Below, piece after piece: positions 11,836 to 21,746 of a stretch of DNA of 64,000 nucleotides. The number at the start of each line of letters is the position of its first letter. Position 1 is the first letter of the stretch. The notes beneath the pieces were generated by a model, which was not told where the DNA came from, searched no databases, and was given only the letters and a program-made list of their open reading frames with translations. Both the position numbers and the translations under genes were made by a program. This DNA is from Gnetum montanum (taxonomy: Eukaryota > Streptophyta > Gnetopsida > Gnetales > Gnetaceae), in the NCBI GenBank assembly GCA_015680685.1, contig MNCI01007747.1:60001-124000 (forward strand), read 5' to 3'.

Positions 11836-13195
11836 CACCATATGTGTTTAGCAAGTTATCCACCTTAACCATGGATTGTGCTACTCCCATCACACAGAAT
11901 ATTGAGGATACCTTTTTGGGTATCATTCATACTACTTCTCCCAAGGAGTGGTATGACAATATCAAATTTTACCTTATCCATGGTGAGTCCTCACAAGGCT
12001 TGACTACTACTTAGAAGGATGTCATATGAAAGCAATTGAAGTAGTATGTCATTGTAGGTGATGACACATTATGTTGACAATCCTATGATGGCCTACTCCT
12101 AAAGTGCTAAGGTAAAGTTAAATCTAGAATAGTCCTAGAGGAGGTTCACAAGGGTATTTTTGGAGGACATATAGGACCTAAAGCCATGTCCACTAAGATT
12201 ATATGTTTAAGCTACTATTGGCCCCATATGAAAAATTACTTCTTGTAAAAGGTTAAGTGATCTGACACATGCCAACAATATACCAACCTAATACATGTAT
12301 CACCAACTAAGTTACATACAACCCAAATAACATGGTTGTTTCAATGATGGGGTTTGGATATCATTGGACTTATAACACCCAAGTCTTTCATAGGACATAG
12401 CTTCATCATCACCGCAACTAAATACTTTACCAAGTGGGTTGAGGATATTCACTAAGGAAGACAACATCTAAACATGTTTGCAAATTTATCCTAGATAATA
12501 CTATAGCTCATTTTGGCATACCCATGACCATAGTTACAGATAATGGACCTCAATTTACTACCCAAGAAACAATGGATTTCTATCACAACCTAGGCATTAT
12601 GCATTTTTTATTGTCACCTTAGTACCCTCAAGCTAATGAAGTAGAAGTAAGCAAAAAGGTCATCATCAACTTGCTTAAGAAAAAGCTCAACAATAGAAAA
12701 TAGAAGTGGCATGAGTGGCTTGTCCATGCACTATGGGCATATAGAACAACCTATCACATGACATTTGGTAGGATCCCTTATAGCCTTGTTTATGATTCTG
12801 AAGTTGTTTTACCTCTTGAATTGTAGGTGTCCTCAGTCTAAGTAGGCTTGATTGACTTCATCAATGATAAGTAGAATAAGGAGTTGTAGATAAAAGCCCT
12901 TGATTAGGTGGATAAGGGACATATGTAAGTACTTGCTCACATCGAGCACCATCAAGAGAGCTAGAAGTGACAACATCATCATTACTTGACCATGTGCAAG
13001 ATCAAGGAGGGGGACCTACTCCTCAAGGCCATTAATTAACATGCAAACAAATTCTCAGCCAACTGGAAAGGGTTCCTTTCTTATTAATAGATCCTATGGT
13101 AATAGAACATTTATAAAATTTGATATGGATGGGAATGAGCTAGCCAATATATTTAATCATTCCTATATAAATCCATACTACATGTAGCTAATAGA
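11836..13195 (+). pseudogene. pol: Integrase of element A, broken
   Basis: A linker (11836-12090) leads to the zinc-binding region: HKGIFGGHIG near 12147 and DTCQQY near 12260. The core shows WGLDII near 12350, VTDNGPQF near 12535 and NEVEVS near 12634, so the D, D and E positions of the catalytic triad are all present although frames are interrupted (TGA inside FQ.WGLDI). The C-terminus ends with MDGNELANIFNHSY near 13120-13160, matching the MDGKEIVNPVNHSY end of element B. Integrase would insert the cDNA into chromosomes. The copy is dead. Confidence 0.75.
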
Positions 13196-13224
13196 TTATT
13201 GACAAGAAAACCTGCTTTCAACTA

Positions 13225-13315
13225 TTCAGTACGACCTTAAACTGGTGACATGGGATACTAGGGCCTTAAACTAGTACCATGGCCCACCACAACCTTAAAC
13301 TAGCAACCTTTTTGA
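13225..13315 (+). repeat. Dyad minisatellite array A3 (after integrase)
   Basis: Three units, each ending in CCTTAAACTGG or CCTTAAACTAG with GGGCCTTAAACTAGTACCAT as the clearest. Same motif and orientation as A1 and A2. Confidence 0.65.
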
Positions 13316-13423
13316 CCTAAATAGCCTAATTCTCATATGAATTGAATGCATTATAATGTTATAATATGTAGTGGTGTTTTTAATTCTTTGTTAGTGCCTC
13401 TTGGGTCAATCCTTTAGGCACCA

Positions 13424-13438
13424 ACAAAGAGGGGTTAT
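13424..13438 (+). other. Polypurine tract of element A
   Basis: ACAAAGAGGGGTTAT lies immediately before the LTR start TGAAACACCA at 13439. The B element has the near-identical GACAAAGAGGGGCCAA then TGAAACACCA on the minus strand at 38115-38090. This is the plus-strand primer for reverse transcription. Confidence 0.75.
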
Positions 13439-14200
13439 TGAAACACCACAAAAATTTGCATGTTATAGCCAATCTTCATCATGTAGCTTTCACCCCATGA
13501 AACTAGGGATAAAACTTCAATGTAAATACGAAGATTGCAACCCACAATAGGTAATTTCACATACTTTATACTTTTGGAGTTGAAAAATGCCTCATAAGTT
13601 GTCAAATCCTCATTTCGCAAGTGAAAAAAGTCACGTAGTATCTATATTTGGGCTTTTGGGAGCATGTCAAAAATGCCTTTTGGAATGCCAAAAAAGATAA
13701 TTTGATAGATTTTATGGGGGGTATTCATTTCTCTATGCTAGAGACACATGTAGGGGGTAGATCTCAGCTACCCATATTGTGGAAGGATGGGGGTCTTTGA
13801 AGCTTTTCTCCTTCAATATGGAGACCACATGAATATCTTGGAAACCTTCCATCCTTAGCATTGAAGTTTCACCCTAGTGTGGAGTCTTCATCCCCAATGT
13901 GGAAGCCACAAAAGCCTAAATTTATCACTTCATGCACTTCGACGTTGACCAACCACCTCAAAAAGCATGGTGGAGAGCTTAGTGTAGAAGATTTATCTCT
14001 GGGATGGAAGATATGTCCCAATTACTATTTATAGTAAATAGAATGGCCATGGGGGGAAGCACTTACTATGTATGGTAACCACCAAAATTTAGCCACTCAG
14101 CTCACCTAAATTTAGGAGTCAATTTGCAACTATTTTATAGCCATTTTATAGCCATTTTATAGTCCAATTTATGCCCAAAAGAACCTATAAAAACTAGCAT
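13439..14200 (+). repeat. 3' LTR of element A, right end undefined
   Basis: It starts with TGAAACACCA straight after the polypurine tract; the first ten bases match the LTR start of element B. A TATAAAA box lies at about 14189-14195, after a triplicated ATAGCCATTTT stretch (14135-14165). The region 13780-13910 contains several GTGGAAG/GCATTGAAG words like those of the 188-bp array in the spacer. No second LTR is available in the window, so the end is a guess. Confidence 0.6.
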
Positions 14201-16560
14201 CCAAAACCATTTACAGGTTCCAAAATTTTAAGTAAGTTTAGCATTATCAAGTAATTTTTGGCGTACACACAACATTGTTCATAATTACACACATGGGGCA
14301 TTCCTAGGTACTCAAGAGCTCTTGCAAGGTCCCATACTTGCATTCTCTTGAATTCCAGCATGGAAGCATTGTAGCATTGATGTTTGTGGATTTTGGATGT
14401 GACCACTACACTTCTAAGATTCCCAAATGCCAGTGTGCAGCAACTTAGCATCCAAATTTTTCACTTTTCTCACCCCCAATAGTAATCCAATTGGAAAATC
14501 TAAGGTTGCAATAGTTGAGGAAGGTTCAATAGCATCAGGAGTGCCTTAGTACCTAAATAATGAAGTATTTCCTTAACATATCTAATTTACACAATATTTA
14601 ATTATAATTAAAAATAAACACCAAATCCTATTTTAATAACAAAAGGTAACAAGGGATACATTTTGGATAAGGTTAGGGTTCAAAATTTCTTCATGAACAG
14701 AGTATTATATAATTACATATGCATAATAAAATAAAAAGATGCATAATTAAATATGCATAATAAGAAATAAATGTGCATAATAAAAATTGAATATACATAA
14801 CTAAATGTGCATAAAAATAAAATATGTATAGGTAAATACTTGTAAAGGCATAATAACTGATGAAGAAAAACTTCATGAGGTAATTAAATGTCAACATTTA
14901 ATCATAAAATATTTAGAAGATCTAAGTTGAAATAATAGCAAAACAAAGGATATAATTTTTAACAAAATATCCTATCAAGTAGATTACACTCACTTATGTA
15001 GGAATGTAATAACAACAACAACAACAATAATAACAGTGATAATAGTAGTGATAGTAATGTAATCCTATGATTTAACTAAGAATATCAGAGTTAATATATT
15101 AAAGCACATGTGATAGTATTAAAGGATTAATCACATGCATTAAATTAAATAACTAACTCTGTACAAATTCTTGGGATGTGATAGGAATGCCTCATTGTTC
15201 TTAAAAGGAGAAAAGAGTACCTCTAAATTACTACACACTTTTATTACTACAATGTGTGATGGTATGGTTCATATTTCATGTGAGTCTTTCTCTAGGTAGA
15301 AAGGTTGGTAAAAACAATCAAGCATTGTTTTCTTGACTAGGTTGCATGAGAAAATCCAGGCCTCAACTAGATATTAAGTTAAGTTCAACATTATTGATTT
15401 ATAGTGGATTATCCTTGCTATTAAAACTTCTTGTCTATAGTTATCAAATGAGTTTTGAGTTGTTCATTACTCTCAATATTCACTTGACTTTCCACATTTT
15501 AGATAGTACATGAAAAAAGGCTTAAGCTACATGAACATTGCTTCTTTCAGTAGGGAAGAGTATAGAGAGTATACCTTATTGGTGATCCAAAGGTTTCTTT
15601 CCTTTTCAAATAGGGATGGAAGGAATATGGAGATCTTTATAGGTTTTGTGCTATTATAACCATTACCAAAGAATTACATGGCCCTAATTTCTTTGTGTAC
15701 TACATCACATGAATATGTAGGCTTATAGAGGAGCTTTTTCTTTGATTCTTAGGCCACCAACCTTTTCTTTGAGGTAGGATTTATTATTAGATTCATTAGA
15801 GTTTAAATGCATCTTAGCTCTTCTAGGGGAATGGTGTCTCATACGTAGTTTCTTATTCTAGTTATGGTTATTCAAGTTTGTGTGTCATGTTGGCCTTATC
15901 ACTTATATAATTTCATAAGGTGTTCTCATTGCACTCCTAACCTATTGACTAATAGGTTATGTACACTTATGTTGTGGATAAAGGTGCTATGATCATTAAG
16001 GCATGGTCCATTTTGGGCTCGTTCTAGAACACTTATGTACTTTCAGACTCAAGGGTGATGCTAACTGATGCTTTCCTAGAGTAGTGTAATTATGTTATTA
16101 ATTCATATCTAGGGGGTAATAATAATTTATAAATTTTTAATTTGACTATATATATTGAGTTTAGATATTATTTAAAAAATATATTAGGTTCCAACACTCT
16201 GACCCCTCACTTGCTTACTAAGGATCTCAATAAAGTAGAGACAAAAACAACACCAATTCTTTTAATTAAAATGTAATATAAAATTTTATCTTTCAATGTG
16301 TGAGTTATAAAAAATTTAAATTCTTTCAAAAAAACTTTGGATTACCTTTTTACTTATGATTTTTCCTCTTTATTTATTAACTTATTTCACTTATACAATC
16401 TTTTTGAAATTGGGCTTCACATATTACTTAATGCCTATAAGAACTCACAACTCTTGACTCATCATGCATACTATTTCATTAGCTAATATATTTTTAAGTA
16501 CCAATTTGTAAGCTAAAGATTCAAGGAAAATTACAATTTAGCTTACAACTTGAGTTGTTA
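14200..16560. other. Unassigned AT-rich sequence
   Basis: It may hold the remainder of the LTR of A, followed by unidentified old repeat DNA. An AT-rich stretch with recurring ATATGCATAA words lies at 14700-14830, and an AAC/AAT/GAT triplet-rich stretch at 15008-15060. I found no reading frame, RNA gene or terminal repeat I can defend. Confidence 0.4.
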
Positions 16561-16562
16561 AT

Positions 16563-16617
16563 TTGATGAAAGTATGAATTATCGACTAACACTCCTCCTT
16601 AATTCATACTTCATCAA
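16563..16617 (-). repeat. Hairpin with purine tract, possible old Copia-type 3' end
   Basis: Arms 16563-16581 and 16600-16617 are inverted copies (TTGATGAAAGTATGAATTA against TAATTCATACTTCATCAA). The loop, read on the minus strand, is AGGAGGAGTGTTAGTCGA: a purine tract followed by TGTTAG, which would suit a polypurine tract next to an LTR start. No matching LTR partner or coding sequence was found, so the assignment is weak. Confidence 0.3.
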
Positions 16618-16975
16618 TTTTAGTAAATAAGGGCATGTAACTTAACTTATAATTAATGTGAAGTGTAAAGAAAGAAAATGATATATGAAGCTTGGATTGG
16701 ATGTTTAATTTTGTCTTACCGTAGTTATTATGATCCATAAATTTCTACATTATGTTTTTGCATATTTGAAATTGTTATACATGTTCCTTATATCATATTT
16801 TGTATTATAACTATGAATTATAAGTTACTCTATTTTTACAATTTCTTTATCTAAATAACCTTATTTTAAATCCTTAATAAACTATGTTCAGCTCATCCTT
16901 GGTGATAAATTAGTTTTTTTTTAAATAACTACAATATATTGTAGTTGATACTATGATGTTGAAGATACAATGTAG

Positions 16976-16980
16976 TACGC
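16976..16980. repeat. Target-site duplication of element C, left copy (TACGC)
   Basis: TACGC directly precedes the LTR start TGATGAG at 16981 and recurs at 25640-25644 directly after the right LTR end CTCATCA. Confidence 0.9.
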
Positions 16981-17744
16981 TGATGAGATGCGATTAGCAT
17001 AGGCCGCGATATCACAGTCTACCACCATATCTATAAATAAGATGTAGCTCTCCCTTGTTTAGATCTTAGTTTAGAAGTAGCAAAGCTCTAGTAGTTTGAT
17101 CCCTCCAAAGTTAGATTTTTTCCCGTGTCTGCCCACGGTGTGGTGAATGTAATTATACGGTGTCTTTATTCGAGTGTGTCGTACTTGGTCACGCACATGA
17201 CCTACAATAAAGATCTAGATTACTTCATCATTGTAGCATTCACTTAGTTTATTTATTTGTTATTTACTTAATGTTATTTATTGCTTTCATAGCANATATC
17301 CAGGATCTACGCTTGGTAACCTAGTGACATATTTGGGATTTGTGCTTGGTAATCCCAGTGGCGTACCTAGGAGCTATGCTTGGTAGTCCCAATGGTAGTC
17401 GTGCATGAAGTCCAAGATGTGTATGGTTGATCAAGGAATCGGTTGCTTGTCGCACTTAGGCTAGATTATATTTTCTTAACCTTTTTCCTCCTAGCTTAGC
17501 TTAGTTAAATATTCTTTTCCATTACCTTCAGGAGTAGCGTTAGAATTAGGAACACATCATACACCTCATCTAGACTAAAGCATATGTGACATATGCAATA
17601 CTAGTTTAGGTGGGAAGATAACAAACTGCGACCTAAGGCTAATTTTCTAGGTGCCAAAACTAGTCCATCTGTAGAGTTCAACCAGATCATGCGTACATGC
17701 TCGTATTCGTATGGTTGAGTGTAGGGGTACCTTGCCACTCATCA
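16981..17744 (+). repeat. 5' LTR of element C
   Basis: 764 bp, clearly homologous to 24704-25639. A TATA box CTATAAATAA is at 17031-17040. It is shorter than the right LTR for two reasons: fewer GATATCGCG-type U3 repeats, and a missing stretch of about 165 bp at the single N at 17295, where the right copy has extra sequence (about 25031-25195). The second loss may be an assembly collapse. Confidence 0.9.
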
Positions 17745-17745
17745 T

Positions 17746-17763
17746 TGGTGTCATTGCCAGGGA
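17746..17763 (+). other. Primer-binding site of element C, tRNA-Asp type
   Basis: TGGTGTCATTGCCAGGGA, one base after the LTR end, resembles the TGGCGCCGTTGCCGGGGA site used by Athila-type elements, which is complementary to the 3' end of tRNA-Asp. The differences are mostly C-to-T or G-to-A. Confidence 0.8.
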
Positions 17764-17877
17764 TGGTGCTAGCTATCTAGATTAGTTATATCATACAAGG
17801 TCACTGTAAAGAACTTAACAATATATCTCTTAGAAAGAAGTAATTATAAAAATTCACGTTTAAATTCACACACAACA

Positions 17878-19860
17878 ATGCCTCTCCTACAAGATGATAA
17901 TAAAGCCACACTTAGCGAGGAAGTTCATTGGAGAACCAATGAGCTATATAATGATGAAGATTGGAGTATACAACCTGAAGTGGGAGTTTCCTATAAGCAT
18001 GAACAACAACAATGTCATCCCAACAAACAAAAGCATAACTTACCCAATGACAATGAACCCCCACTGGCCACTACAAGCTTCATGCAAATACAAGAGGTCG
18101 TTCAAATCTCATGTAGGCATCGTCAAGAGAGCCGACTACCCAGGCTCGATTTAAATAACTTTCCAAAATTTTCAGGAGGCTATGACTTAGATCCGCATCA
18201 ACATTTACTAGCCTTCTATGATGCCTACATATGGAATAACATTGACAACAGTTGGCAAAAACTGAAGCTCTTTCCTATGACACTCGTTGACCAAGCCAAA
18301 TTATGGTATAGATCGTTAAAACCAAATTCAATACGACGCTGGTCAACAATGGTAGAGGTCTTTAATGAAAAATATCAAACCTACGCGAGAGTGTCAACCT
18401 TGAGGAAACAAATCCAAGGATGGAAACAAGCAAAACATGAACCCTTGGACATGGCCTTAGAAAGGTATTACGCACTGTTAAACAACTGTCTAGGCCATGG
18501 GTTTTCCAAGGAAAGGCTAATGTACCATATCATTGATGGGCTACGTAATGAAACCAGAGAGACCTTAGGAATGTATGCCTGTGGTCAACTATATGAACTA
18601 TGAACCCATCAAATTCAAGAGCTTATTAAGTAGGTAGCAAAAGAAGAAGGAGAAATAGCTACATGGGAGAGTGTTGAAAAACATCAATGGGACAAAAATT
18701 GCAACTCAACAAAGGTCCCTGAGCATAACAAGGAGATATCAACAAATCTCAAGATGGAAACATCATCTTTGCCAATACACCAACTATTACAAGAAGTCGA
18801 GGCAAAGATCAATAAAATTTTGGAATGGATGAATCAAAAGTGTGGATAATATATCAACATCATTGGAGATAGAATGTTGACAACCGAAGAAGTAGGACAA
18901 AACATTAGACATTCGAAAAAAAAGAATGAAGGGAATAAATGCTCAACTGCCAATCCTACATATGAATGCAACATATGCCTATACGATCACCCCAAAGGCC
19001 AATGCCCAATATTGTTACATCTACATGAGCATTGGGGAAACACGTTACATCCAAAGTTCGTATAGAGATACTGTGTTCGACCACAATGGCAGCAATCCCA
19101 GTCATGGGGGAATCCACCCTTCGACTGGAGGCACCCATCACATTTTCCAAATCCAAACGCTTATAACGTGCAACATCTTGTTTCTTCATTTGGGCCACCA
19201 TACTCTATCTCACCATAATACCATTCTTCACAATACTATCAACCCATAACTCCAACACAACCATGACCTTATGCACCTTATCCTCCTCCTAACTTTCAAC
19301 ATTCTTATCCTTTCCCTCCTTCCACAATGCCACCAACTATTTCTAAGGTGTTTGTACCACTGCAACCCACGAACAACACTTGTGCTACTGCTACTAACAG
19401 TAGTGAAAAGCCTCTTCAACATCAAAGGCATTCTTTCTTTAAACACGGCTGTAGGAAGAGACAACATAACTCTAAGGCCACTACATATTCCAACCCAGCA
19501 CAAGTCCAACAATGTGGTGCACCCTTATCTTCGAACCCAATGCCTCATGTAACTTCATCAAGGCTACCAACTTACACTCCAACAACTATAAGGCCCAATG
19601 AACACAACCATGGGAGGCATCAGCCCAATACTTGCATACCATCTAACGATCCTAAACATCATAGTGAGTCAACTCGTTATCTGGGAACTACATCGCATAC
19701 AATGCCCCACTATGCTTATTATAATCAAGTGTGTGAACCCCAAGGGGATAAGTATAGACCAATCCCAATACTTTCAATATGTAAGGATCCTTATTTTCCA
19801 TTTATTAATCCTTGCCATACTCAATCATTTAGTTATGGGGGATATCCCCCATTTCAATAA
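17878..19860 (+). pseudogene. gag: gag of element C, one frame with six stops
   Basis: From ATG 17878 a single frame runs 661 codons to TAA at 19858 with no frameshift and six internal stops (18601 TGA, 18631 TAG, 18847 TAA, 19063 TAG, 19216 TAA, 19264 TGA). The capsid-type region lies at about codons 80-240, with LDLNNFPKFSGG, AKLWYRSLKP and FNEKYQTYARVSTLRKQI, typical of Athila-lineage gag. A zinc-knuckle-like CNICLYDHPKGQC (CX2CX3HX4C, one residue shorter than the standard knuckle) follows at about codon 365. The C-terminal third is rich in Pro, Gln, Tyr and His. The protein would form the particle around the RNA. All six stops could arise by one C-to-T change each. Confidence 0.85.
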
Positions 19861-21188
19861 CAAGTAGGATCAATAAATATTTTTCATTTTCTTTGATTTT
19901 ACAACTTTTTATTTTTCAGTTTTTCATTTTTCAAATTTTTGTCTTATCTTTTTTTGTGTTTGTATTTTCATGTTTGTGTAAGTAATCTCATCTACAAATA
20001 AAGCACTCATGTGGATCATTGGTTGAGGTGTGTTTTATGTTATTAAGTCATGAGTGATCAATTATTTGAAACAGTGAGCCCATTACACCCACTCATCCAC
20101 TCTATAAATAAAGAGGTTTTGTTCAAGGGTACAATGATATTCTTGAAATTTTTAAACTTAAAATTAATTTTGTGCTATTGTACCCAAAATAAAGAAGGAT
20201 GGACCAAGAGGGAATGATTAGGGTGTGACATCAAGGGGACTTGTGGATTCTCTTTGGTGACATCTATGGGAGTTATCATGCAATATGGTTGTACTAAGAT
20301 CCTTGTAGATCTAATGAAAAATGGGAGTAAGAGTAATCAAAAGGGCACTCAAAAATCAAAGCTATTCTAGGGGATTCTGCTGGAAAGACATGCACCCATG
20401 CCTGATGGTTGAAAGCTTCTCTAGATTCAGTAAAGTGAAAAAAAAGAGAAGAAAAGAAAAAGAACTACCATAAAACAAAAATCACTCCTCCCTTGTACTA
20501 AACGCCAAGTGATCGTACGCCTTGTTGTTATGGTACTCTCANNNNNNNNNNNNNNNNNNNNNNNNNNNNNNNNNNNNNNNNNNNNNNNNNNNNNNNNNNN
20601 NNNNNNNNNNNNNNNNNNNNNNNNNNNNNNNNNNNNNNNNNNNNNNNNNNNNNNNNNNNNNNNNNNNNNNNNNNNNNNNNNNNNNNNNNNNNNNNNNNNN
20701 NNNNNNNNNNNNNNNNNNNNNNNNNNNNNNNNNNNNNNNNNNNNNNNNNNNNNNNNNNNNNNNNNNNNNNNNNNNNNNNNNNNNNNNNNNNNNNNNNNNN
20801 NNNNNNNNNNNNNNNNNNNTGATTACACAAGGGCATAATAGGCTGAAACCTGCTTTGGGGAGGACCCACTTGTGTAATTTTGTTGTAATCTTCATTAATT
20901 TCCTAGCTAGAACACACAATTTCTTACCCTCAGCTTATTTCTTCATAAATTTCTTTCCCTATTATTAACCCTCAAAATTTTAACGTTCCAATGTACCATT
21001 ATATTCCCTTTTATTTATAACTGCCGAATTTCTAATCACTAAACTCACATCATTATCATTCAAAGTGCCTCTCAAATTAATGTAATTACCCTTGAATATA
21101 TTAATACTTGACAATGTCTTCATTTTACACCATTAATTTCAAGAAAATCATTAAAAATTTGGTCTTTTTCATGTGTCTCACCTTAGTT
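19861..21188. other. Non-coding spacer of element C with a 278-N gap (20542-20819)
   Basis: After the gag stop come T-rich sequence (19880-19980), a purine-rich stretch (20435-20465), the N gap, then AT-rich sequence. Nothing resembles protease, RT, RNase H or integrase, which would be expected here. Open frames across the Ns are meaningless. Confidence 0.7.
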
Positions 21189-21283
21189 CGGACGAGATAT
21201 TGCGTACACGATATCGCGTCCCACGCGATATGGTGTACGCGATGTACTGTACACGATATCACGTCCTATTTACCTATAAATAG
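21189..21283 (+). promoter_or_regulatory. Putative internal promoter of element C, copy of its LTR U3
   Basis: The segment 21211-21233 (ATATCGCGTC, then GCGATATGG) matches 24732-24754 in the right LTR except at about two positions. The following GTACACGATATCACGTCC and the TATA box TATAAATAG (21275-21283) also have counterparts in the same order in the LTR (24793 onward, TATA at 24822-24830). Homology does not extend past the TATA box. The TATA lies about 468 bp before the ATG of ORF3, so it plausibly drives ORF3 independently of the LTR. Confidence 0.6.
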
Positions 21284-21732
21284 GAACCCCCGCCACAACA
21301 CTTAGCATCATTTGTCCATTTATGCAGGGGGAATTTTTGATTTTTTTTCTTTGCGACTTGTGATTGTGTAACCCTTGCTTTTACACTTACATCTCGTGCA
21401 CTGGTACTCTGATTTTAATTCCGTTTGAACCTGGAGTGTTCAGTTTAGTCATGGGGGAGAGACACTTGTTGAAAAGTGCCTAAATTTTTTGAAATTTGTC
21501 ATTGCCCAAAGGACATCAGTTAGGGTAATTAATACTAACACTTAGAAAAAAATTGTGCCAAACATTATATAACCCTTAAGTATATCGGGAGATTAAAATG
21601 AAAATCCACCTAAGTCATAGGGCTCATAATTATAATTTTCGGGCACAATCACACATTATAATATACGATCTTTAATTAAGGCAAGTAGTAAGGTATAACT
21701 TGATTTCCAAAACAACCTTACTAACGTTTGGC

Positions 21733-21746
21733 CCATGTGATTACAG
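21733..21746 (+). promoter_or_regulatory. Splice-acceptor-like site directly before ORF3 of element C
   Basis: CATGTGATTACAG ends exactly at the ORF3 ATG (21747). Element E has GTGTGGCTATAG directly before its own ORF3 ATG. Spliced expression of the env-position ORF is known for Athila-type elements. The donor was not identified. Confidence 0.5.

Larger units (their letters stand above)
1..14200 (+). mobile_element. Element A: decayed Tat-type Ty3/gypsy retrotransposon, 5' end outside window
   Basis: The order is leader, gag, protease, a spacer of about 6 kb, RT remnant, RNase H, a second RNase H, integrase, polypurine tract and the start of a 3' LTR. The additional RNase H between the first RNase H and integrase is the recognised hallmark of the Tat/Ogre group of plant Ty3/gypsy elements. 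All frames carry stops and frameshifts, so the copy is dead. The 5' LTR lies left of the window. The right end of the 3' LTR could not be fixed, so the end coordinate is approximate. Element B has the same layout on the other strand. Confidence 0.8.

Noticed and set aside
19228-19552. Overlapping ORFs in the gag tail of element C on both strands
   Set aside because: Shadows of the Pro/Gln-rich gag frame, which is continuous from 17878 to 19860.
20509-20968. Open frames across the N gap
   Set aside because: They consist almost wholly of unknown bases translated as X and have no meaning.
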